NCBI GenBank assembly: GCA_035528435.1
Contig: DATKYN010000010.1
Coordinates: forward strand, 1 to 33,456
DNA length: 33,456 nt
DNA from: SG8-40 sp035528435
GTDB taxonomy: Bacteria; Pseudomonadota; Gammaproteobacteria; Burkholderiales; Eutrophovitaceae
Reading direction: 5' to 3'
Below, one piece after another: positions 16,453-25,002 of this stretch. Under the pieces are notes generated by a model. The model was not told the origin of the DNA and did not search any database. It was given only the letters and a program-made list of their open reading frames with translations. Each line of letters begins with the position of its first letter. Position 1 is the first letter of the stretch. A program made the translations under genes and the position numbers.

Positions 16453-17364
16453 TCATTCGAAGCTGAATCCAGGCGTGCGAGTGTAAATGTGCAAACCTTC
16501 ATCCTGGATCACCAACGACCGCATCCGCTTTTGACCGCGATTGTGATGCGAGTGCAAGGTCGTTGCGGGCGTGATCTGGGCAACGCCGGTTACCCAGTCG
16601 ACGCGCTCACCTTCGATCTCCGAATGTATACCCTCACCCTGAATCGCCAGTGTTACGGCAACACCATTGTGACGATGTGGCCGCTGGTCGCAGCCCTCTG
16701 CGAGCGTATTGATGGCCACATTGATAAAGGGAATGGTTGTGAAATTCGGTTCAGTGCGCTGGGTGGCAAACTGCACTGAGGCGCCCGTCGTCTGTTCGGT
16801 GATCGGGCGCTGGAATACGGCGTCGAGGCGGCTCTGGATTTCCTCGCTGCGCCAAACAACGGCTTCTACCGCGGCCCTGCTGTTATCCGGCGCACGCGCA
16901 CCGGCAAAAGCCAGCAGTGGTTCGTCCGTGACGTTGAACAGTAAGGTGTCTTGCTCAGCGCGATAAGTGGTTGGAACACCACCGGACAGGCAAAACACAT
17001 CGCCTTGCTTCCAGAACAGGCGGTCCTCCCCGCTTTTGCTCTCGCCGCTGCCGGACATCACGTAGCAGACTTCTCCAGACGCAGCATAGGTTTGCGTCAA
17101 CTGCTCTCCGGCGCGCAATCGAACATAACGGCACAACAGCGTCGGCGTGGTTGCCGGGTAGGCGGTACCGAGTATGTGGCTAGCATCGAGCATGACCACC
17201 CCGGTCGGTGCGTCCGGATCAACGACGCGATCGTGCTCGGCTTTGAACTGCAAAACCGGAACAGATGGGTAGGAAAAAGCAAACCCGTTCTCGTTGCAGA
17301 CATAGCGCGCTCGTTGCTCATAGCGAGATTGGCTGTGCACCTGTTCCCGTTCCGCAGTTTCCAT
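16453..17364 (-). CDS. Bicupin protein, gentisate 1,2-dioxygenase-like
   Basis: A 303-aa protein with two cupin barrels, N-terminal about 75-150 and C-terminal about 210-290, laid out like gentisate or 1-hydroxy-2-naphthoate dioxygenases. The C-terminal barrel keeps metal-type histidines (QRPHRHNG and TLHSHHN). The N-terminal barrel, where gentisate dioxygenases usually bind Fe(II), has LTQTYAASGE in place of the first His pair, so metal binding seems moved to the second barrel. It may therefore not be a ring-cleaving gentisate enzyme. ATG at 17364 is chosen because AGGAG lies six bases upstream; the ATG at 17370 abuts AGGAG. The DUF169 gene lies 138 bp upstream on the same strand. Confidence 0.8.
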   Translation of the reverse strand: METAEREQVHSQSRYEQRARYVCNENGFAFSYPSVPVLQFKAEHDRVVDPDAPTGVVMLDASHILGTAYPATTPTLLCRYVRLRAGEQLTQTYAASGEVCYVMSGSGESKSGEDRLFWKQGDVFCLSGGVPTTYRAEQDTLLFNVTDEPLLAFAGARAPDNSRAAVEAVVWRSEEIQSRLDAVFQRPITEQTTGASVQFATQRTEPNFTTIPFINVAINTLAEGCDQRPHRHNGVAVTLAIQGEGIHSEIEGERVDWVTGVAQITPATTLHSHHNRGQKRMRSLVIQDEGLHIYTRTPGFSFE

Positions 17365-17420
17365 GACCATCTCCTGTGCAGGATCCAGATATCATCTGGC
17401 AAAATCCATTAACGACCACT

Positions 17421-17467
17421 ACTTTACGGCCCGGGATGGATAGGGGTCAACGCCGCTTTCGCGGCGT
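17421..17467 (-). promoter_or_regulatory. Possible promoter and GAAA hairpin before the bicupin gene
   Basis: On the minus strand a perfect 7-bp hairpin ACGCCGC-GAAA-GCGGCGT (17467-17450) runs into a -35-like TTGACC (17450-17445), then an 18-bp spacer and TAAAGT (17426-17421). The hairpin lacks a U-tract, so it is not a good terminator for the DUF169 transcript. Together it could give the bicupin gene its own start about 45 nt before the ATG. Confidence 0.35.
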
Positions 17468-17507
17468 ACCCTGTCGGATCGAAAACAGCGGTCCAGCCAC
17501 GGACCAC

Positions 17508-18296
17508 CTATTTGGCGTGTTTCGTCCGATCGGGGTAGCTCACCGCCATTCCGGCGCGCACGTCCTGTTGAATGCCGTATTGGGCAAACGGGTATCTGAA
17601 TCCGTTCTTTGACAGCGCCTGCATGCCAACAATCGCCTTACGCAAATGGTGAACGGGCAGCGCCATCAGCATCTCGTCGTCGAGCACGCCGCCATAGCGC
17701 CGCTCCGCAAAGCACGGAATCGAAAGACTTGGCTCACCGAGTTTGAGCGCCCGGCCCCATGAATCGGCGCACGCGGATTCCCCGACTACGCTCCAGTCGA
17801 ACCGCTTGTAGCCCGACCACTGCAGGCCGTTGATGAAGTAAATCATCGCACCCGGCGTGGCATAGAACAGCGCGATATCGGGCGGATCAAGACGCCCGCT
17901 CGCCAGTGGGGATACCGCGAGCGCAGAGAATTGTTGACGCGGCACGAGATGCATCGCGGCCTGGTGGCGCGCTGAATCGGCATCCGAAGCGAACCAGACA
18001 CCGGTCATGTGCTTGCCTGACTGCCATTCGGCATCGGCCTTGCCAAGCCCCACGACGGCCCTGCATTGCTCGCCAACCAGATCGTCGCCGGTAATACCCA
18101 CAGTCCACCCGAGACGGGTTGCCTGCGCCACGATCTGATCCGTCGTGTGGATTGATTTTGGCCGACGAATACCGGCAACCGCCTCCATTTCCTCCGTGGT
18201 CCGGAACAATTTCATCCCGATACAAATGCTGCGCAGCTTCAACAGCAGTTGAAGGTCAGCGACAAGTCGGCTGTAATCGGCTTGTGTGTCAGGCAT
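17508..18296 (-). CDS. DUF169 family protein
   Basis: A 262-aa protein of the DUF169 family, named only by conserved sequence. Family features seen are the N-terminal GMKLF segment (about 27-31), GEQCRAVVGLGK (about 74-85) with a conserved Cys, a central aromatic-rich part FINGLQWSGYKRFDW, and a C-terminal Cys-containing SIPCFAERRYG with LPVHHLRKAI. There is no signal peptide or membrane span, so it is cytoplasmic. ATG at 18296 follows GAGGAG at ideal spacing. DUF169 proteins are often found near anaerobic or acetogenic metabolism genes; their biochemistry is unclear to me. Here it is followed by the bicupin gene. Confidence 0.85.
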   Translation of the reverse strand: MPDTQADYSRLVADLQLLLKLRSICIGMKLFRTTEEMEAVAGIRRPKSIHTTDQIVAQATRLGWTVGITGDDLVGEQCRAVVGLGKADAEWQSGKHMTGVWFASDADSARHQAAMHLVPRQQFSALAVSPLASGRLDPPDIALFYATPGAMIYFINGLQWSGYKRFDWSVVGESACADSWGRALKLGEPSLSIPCFAERRYGGVLDDEMLMALPVHHLRKAIVGMQALSKNGFRYPFAQYGIQQDVRAGMAVSYPDRTKHAK

Positions 18297-18671
18297 AGCA
18301 ACTCCTCACTCTCGTAGCTTCAGATGAACGTCGGCATTCGCAAGCCCGTGCGCACCAAGCCAAACAGATGCGGCGGGCACACGCCATCCAGGCCATTCGC
18401 CAAGGGCCGCGCACCACTGCGGGCAACAGGCACATTGAGCATATCGCACTATCTGTATGTCGTTGACGTCATCCCGCGAGCGATTCCCGAGCACGACCGG
18501 CGACCCAGGCGAACAGCGGTCCGACGATGCGCACGACATGAGCGCGAGCATATGCTGTGCGCCGTAAGCCGATACCGACCACAAGCGCACGTAACAAGCT
18601 GAACAGCTCTCGATGCTGCAGAACAGGGCAAGCCGAACACCCGATAGTGCGCTTGACCGTCACTCTTGACA
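18297..18671. other. Gap between arsC and the DUF169 gene
   Basis: No recognised gene. A 67-codon GTG ORF (18469-18672, minus) begins one base overlapping the arsC stop (TAGTG) and contains hydrophobic patches, and a second minus frame is open at 18306-18590. Both lack ribosome-binding sites and family motifs, and several frames are open at once, as expected in GC-rich DNA. In many ars operons this position holds an arsenite efflux gene; I see no trace of ArsB, Acr3 or ArsP. Confidence 0.4.
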
Positions 18672-19184
18672 CTACTGTTTTGCGAGCTGTTTCTCTGCGC
18701 CGATTTCGCGCACTGCAGCAGTCAATGCCAGTCGGTCCAGGCTCGACACGGGCAAGCTTAAAAATAACTGAATGCGGCGATAGAGTGTATGAAAGACTTC
18801 GTGAATGACTATGCGGGCCCTGTCAGGCGCGTCCATAAAACGCGCCGGGTCCTCGACACCCCAATGGGCCGTGATTGGCTGACCCGGCCACACTGGACAC
18901 GCTTCGCCGGCTGCGTCGTCGCACACGGTAATGACGAAATCCAGCGCTACACTGCCGGGCGAGGCAAACTCATCCCAACTCTTGCTACGCGCTTCTGTGG
19001 TCGGTATCCCCTGTTGCGCGAGGAATGCCAGAACCAACGGATTGACTTTGCCGCCGGGAAAGCTGCCGGCACTGAACGCGCGATGTCGACCGTCACCGAG
19101 GTGGTTCAGCACACTCTCTGCAATGATGCTGCGAGCCGAATTACCAGTGCACAGAAACAGCACATTGAAAACCCTGCTTGTCAC
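18672..19184 (-). CDS. arsC: Arsenate reductase, low-molecular-weight phosphatase type
   Basis: A 170-aa cytoplasmic enzyme reducing arsenate to arsenite. The LMW-phosphatase P-loop LCTGNSARS holds nucleophile Cys12, and a second redox pair is Cys88 in ITVCDD and Cys96 in GEACPVWPG, matching the three-cysteine relay of this arsenate reductase class. The conserved HWGVEDP follows at about 107-113. The family is usually 130-140 aa; this one has a C-terminal extension (about 140-170) seen in many proteobacterial copies. Its start overlaps the arsI stop by 4 nt (ATGA), the third gene in a tight operon. No efflux gene follows. Confidence 0.93.
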   Translation of the reverse strand: MTSRVFNVLFLCTGNSARSIIAESVLNHLGDGRHRAFSAGSFPGGKVNPLVLAFLAQQGIPTTEARSKSWDEFASPGSVALDFVITVCDDAAGEACPVWPGQPITAHWGVEDPARFMDAPDRARIVIHEVFHTLYRRIQLFLSLPVSSLDRLALTAAVREIGAEKQLAKQ

Positions 19185-19648
19185 GAGTCACCCGATGCGC
19201 AACAGTTTTGAGCTGCGAGCGATGGCGCCTCCGGCGCACAACACGCATTGTCTTCACTCAACGCATCGCGGCCACTGCCAAACGTCGGCGCCGAACCAAG
19301 TGTATGAAACGTTTCCCATGCCAGTCCTTGTGGATCGGTGACCCAATGCTTGTCGGAACGGGCATAGCAACACGTCGTCGCTTCCTGCGACAGCATGGCT
19401 TCGCCAGCCGCATCGAGACGATCGTGGATCTCCCCCAACTCGCCAGCCGAGTCGACCTGGATACCCAGATGATCAAGGCCCGGCGAGATGCCGCGCGCTG
19501 AAATTGCAAAATTGACCCGAGGGTCGTCCAGCATCCATTTCGCGTAATCTGTCTCGACAACGCTCGGTTCAGCCTTGAACAGATTGGAGTAAAAGCCAAT
19601 GCTCGTGGCAAGATCGCTCACGGCGACATGAATATGCATGCGTTTCAT
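19181..19648 (-). CDS. arsI: ArsI/CadI-family dioxygenase (organoarsenical C-As lyase)
   Basis: A 155-aa vicinal-oxygen-chelate (glyoxalase-fold) enzyme. ArsI is an Fe(II) dioxygenase that cleaves the C-As bond of trivalent methyl- and aromatic arsenicals. Predicted iron ligands fit in spacing: His5 in MHIHVAV, His60 in LDHLGIQ and Glu112 in WETFH. The vicinal cysteine pair Cys93-Cys94 in TTCCYA is the arsenical-binding pair. The C-terminal tail adds two more pairs (ACCAPE and NCCASGDS), as in many ArsI/CadI proteins. It overlaps arsR (4 nt) and arsC (4 nt). A cadmium-induced CadI role is the main alternative, but the arsR-arsC neighbours favour arsenic. Confidence 0.9.
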   Translation of the reverse strand: MKRMHIHVAVSDLATSIGFYSNLFKAEPSVVETDYAKWMLDDPRVNFAISARGISPGLDHLGIQVDSAGELGEIHDRLDAAGEAMLSQEATTCCYARSDKHWVTDPQGLAWETFHTLGSAPTFGSGRDALSEDNACCAPEAPSLAAQNCCASGDS

Positions 19649-20061
19649 TTTCTGCTCCTGGGTTTGCCATTACGGTTCCGGTTTCCTGTCACCTTGCGCC
19701 GAGAGGGTGTGGCTCGAACGTGCTTGCCCGCGACCGAACGACGCTTGTGACGCCGCGGCTCAGTGGCACTGCAGTGCGCGCCATCGCAGCAATTTTCGGT
19801 GAGATACGACACCAGACCCGCCATAGCGGGAAACAGTGCCGAATAGATTACGAATCGTCCCGACGGACGGGATTCGATCAGCTCGGCATGGGTCAGATCC
19901 TTCAGATGAAACGTCAAGGCACTCGGAGCGAGATCGAGCTGCCGCGCAATTGCTCCGGCCGCCACCCCGTCAGGCCCCGCCTGCACGAGCATCCGGAAAA
20001 TTGCCAGCCGTGATTCATGCCCCAGCGCGGCCAGTGCGCGCGCAGCGTTCATGTGTTTCAT
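19645..20061 (-). CDS. arsR: ArsR-family arsenic-responsive repressor
   Basis: A 138-aa winged-helix repressor with the ArsR/SmtB fold (about 5-85). The DNA-recognition segment is LAPSALTFHLKDLTHAELI. The sensor cysteines are not in the classical alpha-3 ELCVC site; instead Cys91-Cys92 and Cys97 lie in the C-terminal ENCCDGAHC, a layout like the Acidithiobacillus-type ArsR where two adjacent cysteines plus one more bind As(III). The tail beyond 100 is very basic (RRHKRR…RSRK), longer than usual. The ATG at 20061 lies inside the operator palindrome and has no Shine-Dalgarno; the mRNA leader may be only about 11 nt. An alternative ATG is at 20052. Confidence 0.92.
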   Translation of the reverse strand: MKHMNAARALAALGHESRLAIFRMLVQAGPDGVAAGAIARQLDLAPSALTFHLKDLTHAELIESRPSGRFVIYSALFPAMAGLVSYLTENCCDGAHCSATEPRRHKRRSVAGKHVRATPSRRKVTGNRNRNGKPRSRK

Positions 20062-20083
20062 ATTTCAACATTACTTGAAATAT
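20060..20083. promoter_or_regulatory. ars operator (perfect 9-bp inverted repeat)
   Basis: Perfect arms ATATTTCAA (20060-20068) and TTGAAATAT (20075-20083) with a 6-bp spacer. The right arm overlaps a minus-strand -10-like TATATT (20084-20079), and the left arm overlaps the arsR start codon. A repressor bound here would block both polymerase and translation initiation, fitting autorepression by ArsR. The -35 is not obvious. Confidence 0.8.
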
Positions 20084-20132
20084 AAACGACAGGCAAGCAA
20101 TGAAGTGTGCCCGGGATTGGACACGGGTGAAC

Positions 20133-21341
20133 CTAGCGAACGAGCTGGTTGATTTCGATAATCGGCAGCAAAACAGCCAGAACGATACCCAGTACAACGC
20201 CGCCCATTACCAGGATCAGTAACGGTTCGGCAAGCGTCGCAACTGCGCTGGCACGCCGCTCGACTTCACGCGACTGGATATGCGCCGCATGTGCCAGCAT
20301 TTTGGGAAGATCGCCTGTGGATTCACCGACTTCGATCAGGCGGACCAATACGGGCGGAAAAGCCCGCGTCGCGGATAGGGCACGTGCCAGCCCGACACCT
20401 TCGCGCACCCGCTCGATGGCGTCCGCCGATGCGGCACGAAGGAGCGTGTTCGACAGCGTCGCTTCAGCGGCGGCGAGTGCGCGCAACATCGGCACGCCCG
20501 CCTCGCTAAGCATGGCCAGCGTGGATGCAAACCGCGCTGTGTCAATACCGCGAAAAATGCGCCCTAATAGCGGCAGACGCAACAATGCCCGGTCCCATGC
20601 CGCTTTTGGCGCCTCTTGTCGCAGCACGCTGCGCAGCGCATAAACCGCTCCTGCGCAGGCCAACAGAATCCACAACCCATAATCGCGTAGTACCGCCGAG
20701 GTAGCCAGCAACACCCGGGTTGGCAACGGCAGTGCCTGGCGCGTTTGCTCGAACACCTGCACCACCTGCGGAACGACGTAGGTCATCAGGAAAATAACGA
20801 TGGCAAATGCGATCAGAGTGACGATGGCGGGATACGTCGCGGCAGCAATCAATTTGCCGCGCAGCGCTTGCCGGTCTTCAAGATATTGCGCAAGGCGTTC
20901 GAGAACGATGCCGAAACTGCCGGCCTGCTCACCAGCCGCAACGGTTGCACAGTACACTCGCGGGAAGACCCGAGGGTGGCGCTCAAGCGCTTCTGCAAAT
21001 CGATGGCCGGCGAGAACATCCGCTCTCACTGACCGGAAGATGTCTCGCTGCCCGTCTTCCTCGGCTTGCTCGACCAACGTAGCCAGCGCGACATCCAGCT
21101 GCAAACCCGCAGTCAGCAAACTGGCAAGCTGGCGTGTGGCAAGAGCAAGATCGGCTTCACTCAAACGATAGCGCGATCCTCCGCCAGCTTTCGATACATC
21201 ATCGTCTTTCGCTTGCACCGAGATCGGCACCAACCCGCGCGCCCGCAGTTGGCTGCGCGCTGCTCGCGCACTGTCAGCGTCGACCTCCCCTTTTTCGACA
21301 CTTCCCGACTGGCGCGCCGCTTCGAAACGATAAGTTGTCAT
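20133..21341 (-). CDS. gspF: Type II secretion inner-membrane platform protein GspF
   Basis: A 402-aa polytopic inner-membrane protein of the T2SS/T4P GspF/PilC family, the platform on which the ATPase works. It has two homologous T2SSF domains (about 70-195 and 270-395), each with the typical LASLLTAGLQLDVAL or ALSEAGVPML-like helix pattern and a G-E-x-x-G motif (AAGEQAGSFG and EVGESTGDLP). Membrane segments lie near 170-192, 225-245 and 375-397. Length is canonical. It begins 7 nt after the gspE stop and ends the eleven-gene minus-strand gsp operon, 71 bp before the arsR start; no clear terminator is visible there. Confidence 0.96.
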   Translation of the reverse strand: MTTYRFEAARQSGSVEKGEVDADSARAARSQLRARGLVPISVQAKDDDVSKAGGGSRYRLSEADLALATRQLASLLTAGLQLDVALATLVEQAEEDGQRDIFRSVRADVLAGHRFAEALERHPRVFPRVYCATVAAGEQAGSFGIVLERLAQYLEDRQALRGKLIAAATYPAIVTLIAFAIVIFLMTYVVPQVVQVFEQTRQALPLPTRVLLATSAVLRDYGLWILLACAGAVYALRSVLRQEAPKAAWDRALLRLPLLGRIFRGIDTARFASTLAMLSEAGVPMLRALAAAEATLSNTLLRAASADAIERVREGVGLARALSATRAFPPVLVRLIEVGESTGDLPKMLAHAAHIQSREVERRASAVATLAEPLLILVMGGVVLGIVLAVLLPIIEINQLVR

Positions 21342-21348
21342 CTCGACG

Positions 21349-22773
21349 CTACTGTTCGCGCGAAACGCGCGTGACTTCCTCCAGAGACGTCGTGCCGTCG
21401 GTCAACCAGCGCCCGCAATCGTCGCGGATCGATCGAAAACCCCGTTCCATCGCAAGCGCGCGAAGCCTGCTCTCGGCCTCCTTCGCATGGATAGCCTGCC
21501 GCATCGATTCATCGACACGCAGCAATTCGTAGGCGCCAGTGCGGCCGGCGTAGCCGGTGTTCGCACATGCCGGACATCCACGCGCATGCCAGTTACCGTC
21601 ATCTCCTTGCTCACGGCACTCGGAGCAAAGTTTTCGCAACAATCTCTGCCCCATCACGCCGAGCAAGGTCGATGAAAGAAGGAAGGGTTCTATGCCCATG
21701 TCCAGCAATCGCGTCACGGCCGATATCGAATCATTGGTATGCAGGGTCGCCAACACCAGATGGCCGGTCAATGACGCCTGAACAGCGATTTGCGCCGTTT
21801 CCTGATCGCGAATCTCGCCAATCATGATGACGTCGGGATCCTGCCTCAGAATAGCCCGCAAAGCTCTTGCAAACGTCATCTCGATGCGTGGATTGACCTG
21901 CGTCTGCCCGATTCCCGGTAAATCGTATTCAATCGGATCTTCCACCGTCAGGACGTTGGTGGTCTGAGTATCAAGCCGCGACAGCATGGCATACAAGGTC
22001 GTCGTCTTGCCGCTGCCGGTCGGGCCAGTCACCAGGACAATGCCATGACTTTGCCGCACCAACTCCGAAAATGACGCTAGCGTATCGGACGCCATTCCAA
22101 GCTTTTCCGGCGTGAGGGATCCTCGCTCTTTGTCCAGCAACCGCAATACGATACGTTCGCCATGCGCCGCCGGCAAGGTGGACACCCGCACATCAATCGG
22201 CCGGCCGCCAAGTCGCAGCATGATACGCCCGTCCTGGGGCAGCCGCTTCTCGGCAATATCCATATTGGCCATGATCTTGATCCGTGATATCAACGCCGCA
22301 TGCAGCGCGCTGCGCGGGCGCACGACATCTCGCAGCGTACCGTCCACGCGGTAGCGCACCACGGAGTAGGATTCGAAAGGCTCGACATGCACGTCGGACG
22401 CACCCTCGCGCACGGCCTGGGACAGCATCGCGTTGAGCATGCGCACGATCGGCGCATCATCTTTCTCGTCCAGAAGGTCTTCCACATCGGGAATATCCTG
22501 CATCAGCCGATCCAGATCGACTTCGCTCTCGACTTCATCCACTACCGATGCAGCCCCACCTCCGCCGTCTACGTAAGCCGCGCGCAAACCGTCTTCGAAT
22601 TGGGCGTCGGTTACCAGAACGGGCGTCAGGTCACGTGCCAGTGAGCGTCTGAGTTCGGTGATCGCGGCAGGCAAGGTACGATCCGTCACCCATAGCAACA
22701 AAGCCCCGTCGCGTTCGCCTGCTGGCAGAACCCGCTGCGAGCGCGCGAAGGTATACGGTACGTGTTGGCTCAC
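21349..22773 (-). CDS. gspE: Type II secretion ATPase GspE
   Basis: A 474-aa cytoplasmic hexameric ATPase that powers pseudopilus assembly. The central Walker A is GPTGSGKTTT (250-259), with ASP/HIS boxes downstream (LRQDPDVIMIGEIRD, ATLHTND). Before it lie GASDVHVEP and LPQDGRI, standard N2-domain motifs. The zinc-binding tetracysteine CSEC…CPAC (about 388-408) typical of GspE/PilB is present. The N-terminal N1 domain is short (about 95 aa). Its ATG overlaps the gspD stop by 4 nt. Confidence 0.97.
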   Translation of the reverse strand: MSQHVPYTFARSQRVLPAGERDGALLLWVTDRTLPAAITELRRSLARDLTPVLVTDAQFEDGLRAAYVDGGGGAASVVDEVESEVDLDRLMQDIPDVEDLLDEKDDAPIVRMLNAMLSQAVREGASDVHVEPFESYSVVRYRVDGTLRDVVRPRSALHAALISRIKIMANMDIAEKRLPQDGRIMLRLGGRPIDVRVSTLPAAHGERIVLRLLDKERGSLTPEKLGMASDTLASFSELVRQSHGIVLVTGPTGSGKTTTLYAMLSRLDTQTTNVLTVEDPIEYDLPGIGQTQVNPRIEMTFARALRAILRQDPDVIMIGEIRDQETAQIAVQASLTGHLVLATLHTNDSISAVTRLLDMGIEPFLLSSTLLGVMGQRLLRKLCSECREQGDDGNWHARGCPACANTGYAGRTGAYELLRVDESMRQAIHAKEAESRLRALAMERGFRSIRDDCGRWLTDGTTSLEEVTRVSREQ

Positions 22774-24845
22774 TGCGGTGGCGGCGACGCCTGCGCAGGT
22801 GCCGCGTCTTGTGCCTCACTTTGTCCGAGATCGATTTCCGGAAGGATCGGGCCTTCGAACGAGGGCAAGGCAAAATGTGGCTCGGGAGTCGACTCCTTTT
22901 CAAGCCGGCGCATCATGTCGTAGCGCTGAACGGTGAGTGCGCGTGAGTCGTCCGCGCTTCGAATTACGTACGGGCGCAGAAACAACATCAGGTTCGTTTT
23001 TTTGCTCAGCCGTGTTTCATAACGAAACAAATGCCCGAACAACGGAATATCTCCCAGAACCGGCACTTTCTCAACGATAGTGGCGATCTGATCCTGCACC
23101 AGACCACCCAGCACAATGATGCTACCGTCATCGATCAATACATCCGTCTCGACCGATCGCTTGGTGGTGATAATGCCGCCATTGGACGCAGCTCCTTCCT
23201 TTACTGCAGAGGCCTCTTCATAGATGCTCATGCGGATGGTGCCGCCTTCGCTGATCTGCGGCTTGACTTTCAGAATCAGCCCGACGTCCTGTCGCTCGAT
23301 GGTCTGGAACGGATTAACACCTGGCGTTGTTGAACCGGTGTTGGCGTAGGACCCGGTAACGAAGGGCACGTTCTCGGCAACGATTATCGTTGCTTCCTCA
23401 TTGTCGAGCGTGAGGATGTTCGGCGTGGAGAGGATGTTGGCGTCGGCACGCTCTTCGAGCGCGCGCGCGAGAAAATTCAGATTGGTTATCGCACCAAGAC
23501 CGGGAATCGTGACTTGCCCGCTGATGACGCCGAGATTGAGTCCCTGGCCGAGGTTACCGAGGTTCTGCGCGCCGCTGACAATATTCTGCGATGCGTCGCC
23601 AAAGTTGGTGCCGCCAACGGCACTGGTTCCACCATCAGCGATGTTGTCGAGTCCGCCCAGCCACTGAATCCCGAATTCGGCACCCTGGTCGGTCTGCACC
23701 TCCACCAGCAGTGATTCGATGAAGACCTGTGCTTTGCGCTCATCGAGACGGTCAATGACTTTGCGCAGCTGACGATACACCGCTTCGGTTGCCGATATGA
23801 TCAAGGAGTTCGACGCAACGTCTGCAACCACGGTTGCGCGCTCCTGACCCACCTGCGCCCCGTTCGACGCCGCTCCGGTGTTGCGTCTGGGCGCCCCACC
23901 CTGTGAGGCGTCTCCTTGAGAGCCTTCACCTCCGGTTGGTATCTGGGTCAGAACCTCGGCAAGCGCCTCGGCTTCGGCATTCTTCAAAGAAACCACGTGC
24001 ACACCGGCACCAGCGGGGCCAGGCCGGTCGAGCTGTTGAACGATTCTTCTGACGGCCGAAATCTGGGATGCGCTCTTCGACTTGATGATCAAGCTGTTCG
24101 TTACCGGGTCTGCGAGCACGGTAACCCTTTCGTTCGGATCGGGTGCAGCACCAGGCGTCGCTTGCTGGTCAGTCAGTTGCGCGACCAGCAATGCCATATC
24201 GGACGCAATAGCATGATCGAGGGAAAAGATTTCGGTCCCCGTGGGTGTATCGACATCGATGGCGGCGATTATTTTCTCGATTCGGCGCAAATTGTCCGCG
24301 TAATCCGTCACCACGATCGCGTTGCTGCCCGCGTAGGCGATAACAGGATTGTTGGGGGGCACCAATGGCCGGATCACCGGCAGCACGTTGGCCGCAGACT
24401 CGTAGCGCAACCGGAATACGTGGGTCACCACCTGATCTCCGCGCACACTTCGCGGAACCCGCGCCGAATCGACCTCGCCACCCTGAAACTTGGCGTCGGC
24501 CTCCGGAACGACGCGAGAAATACCACCGACCTCGACAATGGCGAATCCCTGCAAGCGAAGTGCGGAAGTCAGCGCGGACAAGGCCTGACTGCGGTTTAGT
24601 GGCTTTTCCGAGGTTAGGTTTAGTGTGCCTTTGACGCGCGGATCGACAACAAAGGTGCGTCCTGTGTAATGGCCGATAGCCCTGACCACCGCGTCGAGAT
24701 CGGCATTCACGAAATTCAGCGCAACCCGCTCCTCGGCAACAGCCGGGCAGGCAATAACCATCAACAGACACAGGAAAACACGCAGTACGCCGAACACGCC
24801 TTTGCATCGGCCTCGCAGACGATCAAATTGCCCCGGATTGACCAT
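22770..24845 (-). CDS. gspD: Type II secretion outer-membrane secretin GspD
   Basis: The secretin that forms the outer-membrane channel. From the chosen ATG it is 691 aa: signal peptide with hydrophobic core VFLCLLMVIACPAVA, N0 domain (VALNFVNADLDAVVRAIG…), three KH-like N domains (N1-N3), then the secretin core with VGLILKVKPQI and VLIDDGSIIVLGGLVQD. A Gly/Ser/Asn-rich stretch in N3 and a Gln/Pro-rich C-terminal tail are normal. The start is uncertain: the frame is open upstream to GTG 24968, with ATGs at 24932, 24923, 24911 and 24884, and none has a good Shine-Dalgarno. 24845 gives the most usual signal peptide. A gap of about 157 bp separates it from gspN, unlike the overlaps elsewhere in the operon. 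Confidence 0.94.
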   Translation of the reverse strand: MVNPGQFDRLRGRCKGVFGVLRVFLCLLMVIACPAVAEERVALNFVNADLDAVVRAIGHYTGRTFVVDPRVKGTLNLTSEKPLNRSQALSALTSALRLQGFAIVEVGGISRVVPEADAKFQGGEVDSARVPRSVRGDQVVTHVFRLRYESAANVLPVIRPLVPPNNPVIAYAGSNAIVVTDYADNLRRIEKIIAAIDVDTPTGTEIFSLDHAIASDMALLVAQLTDQQATPGAAPDPNERVTVLADPVTNSLIIKSKSASQISAVRRIVQQLDRPGPAGAGVHVVSLKNAEAEALAEVLTQIPTGGEGSQGDASQGGAPRRNTGAASNGAQVGQERATVVADVASNSLIISATEAVYRQLRKVIDRLDERKAQVFIESLLVEVQTDQGAEFGIQWLGGLDNIADGGTSAVGGTNFGDASQNIVSGAQNLGNLGQGLNLGVISGQVTIPGLGAITNLNFLARALEERADANILSTPNILTLDNEEATIIVAENVPFVTGSYANTGSTTPGVNPFQTIERQDVGLILKVKPQISEGGTIRMSIYEEASAVKEGAASNGGIITTKRSVETDVLIDDGSIIVLGGLVQDQIATIVEKVPVLGDIPLFGHLFRYETRLSKKTNLMLFLRPYVIRSADDSRALTVQRYDMMRRLEKESTPEPHFALPSFEGPILPEIDLGQSEAQDAAPAQASPPPQ

Positions 24846-25002
24846 CAACGGCACTTGCGAACGGCGTGGAGCAGTCCGAAGTGCCATCGATCCATGGTTT
24901 GTGGTGGTCATGCTGCTAGCCATTGACCGCATATGACGGCAGACCCACCAGTCCGGGCGTTTTTCCACAAGAGTGGACGGTCATTGCCGTTTACGTCACG
25001 CG

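Noticed and set aside
17450..17467. Hairpin with GAAA loop as the DUF169 terminator
   Set aside because: No U-rich tail follows on the minus strand.
18469..18672. 67-aa ORF after arsC as a possible small membrane protein
   Set aside because: TAGTG overlap is suggestive, but there is no ribosome-binding site or recognisable motif, and two other frames are also open; kept only as a note on the gap.
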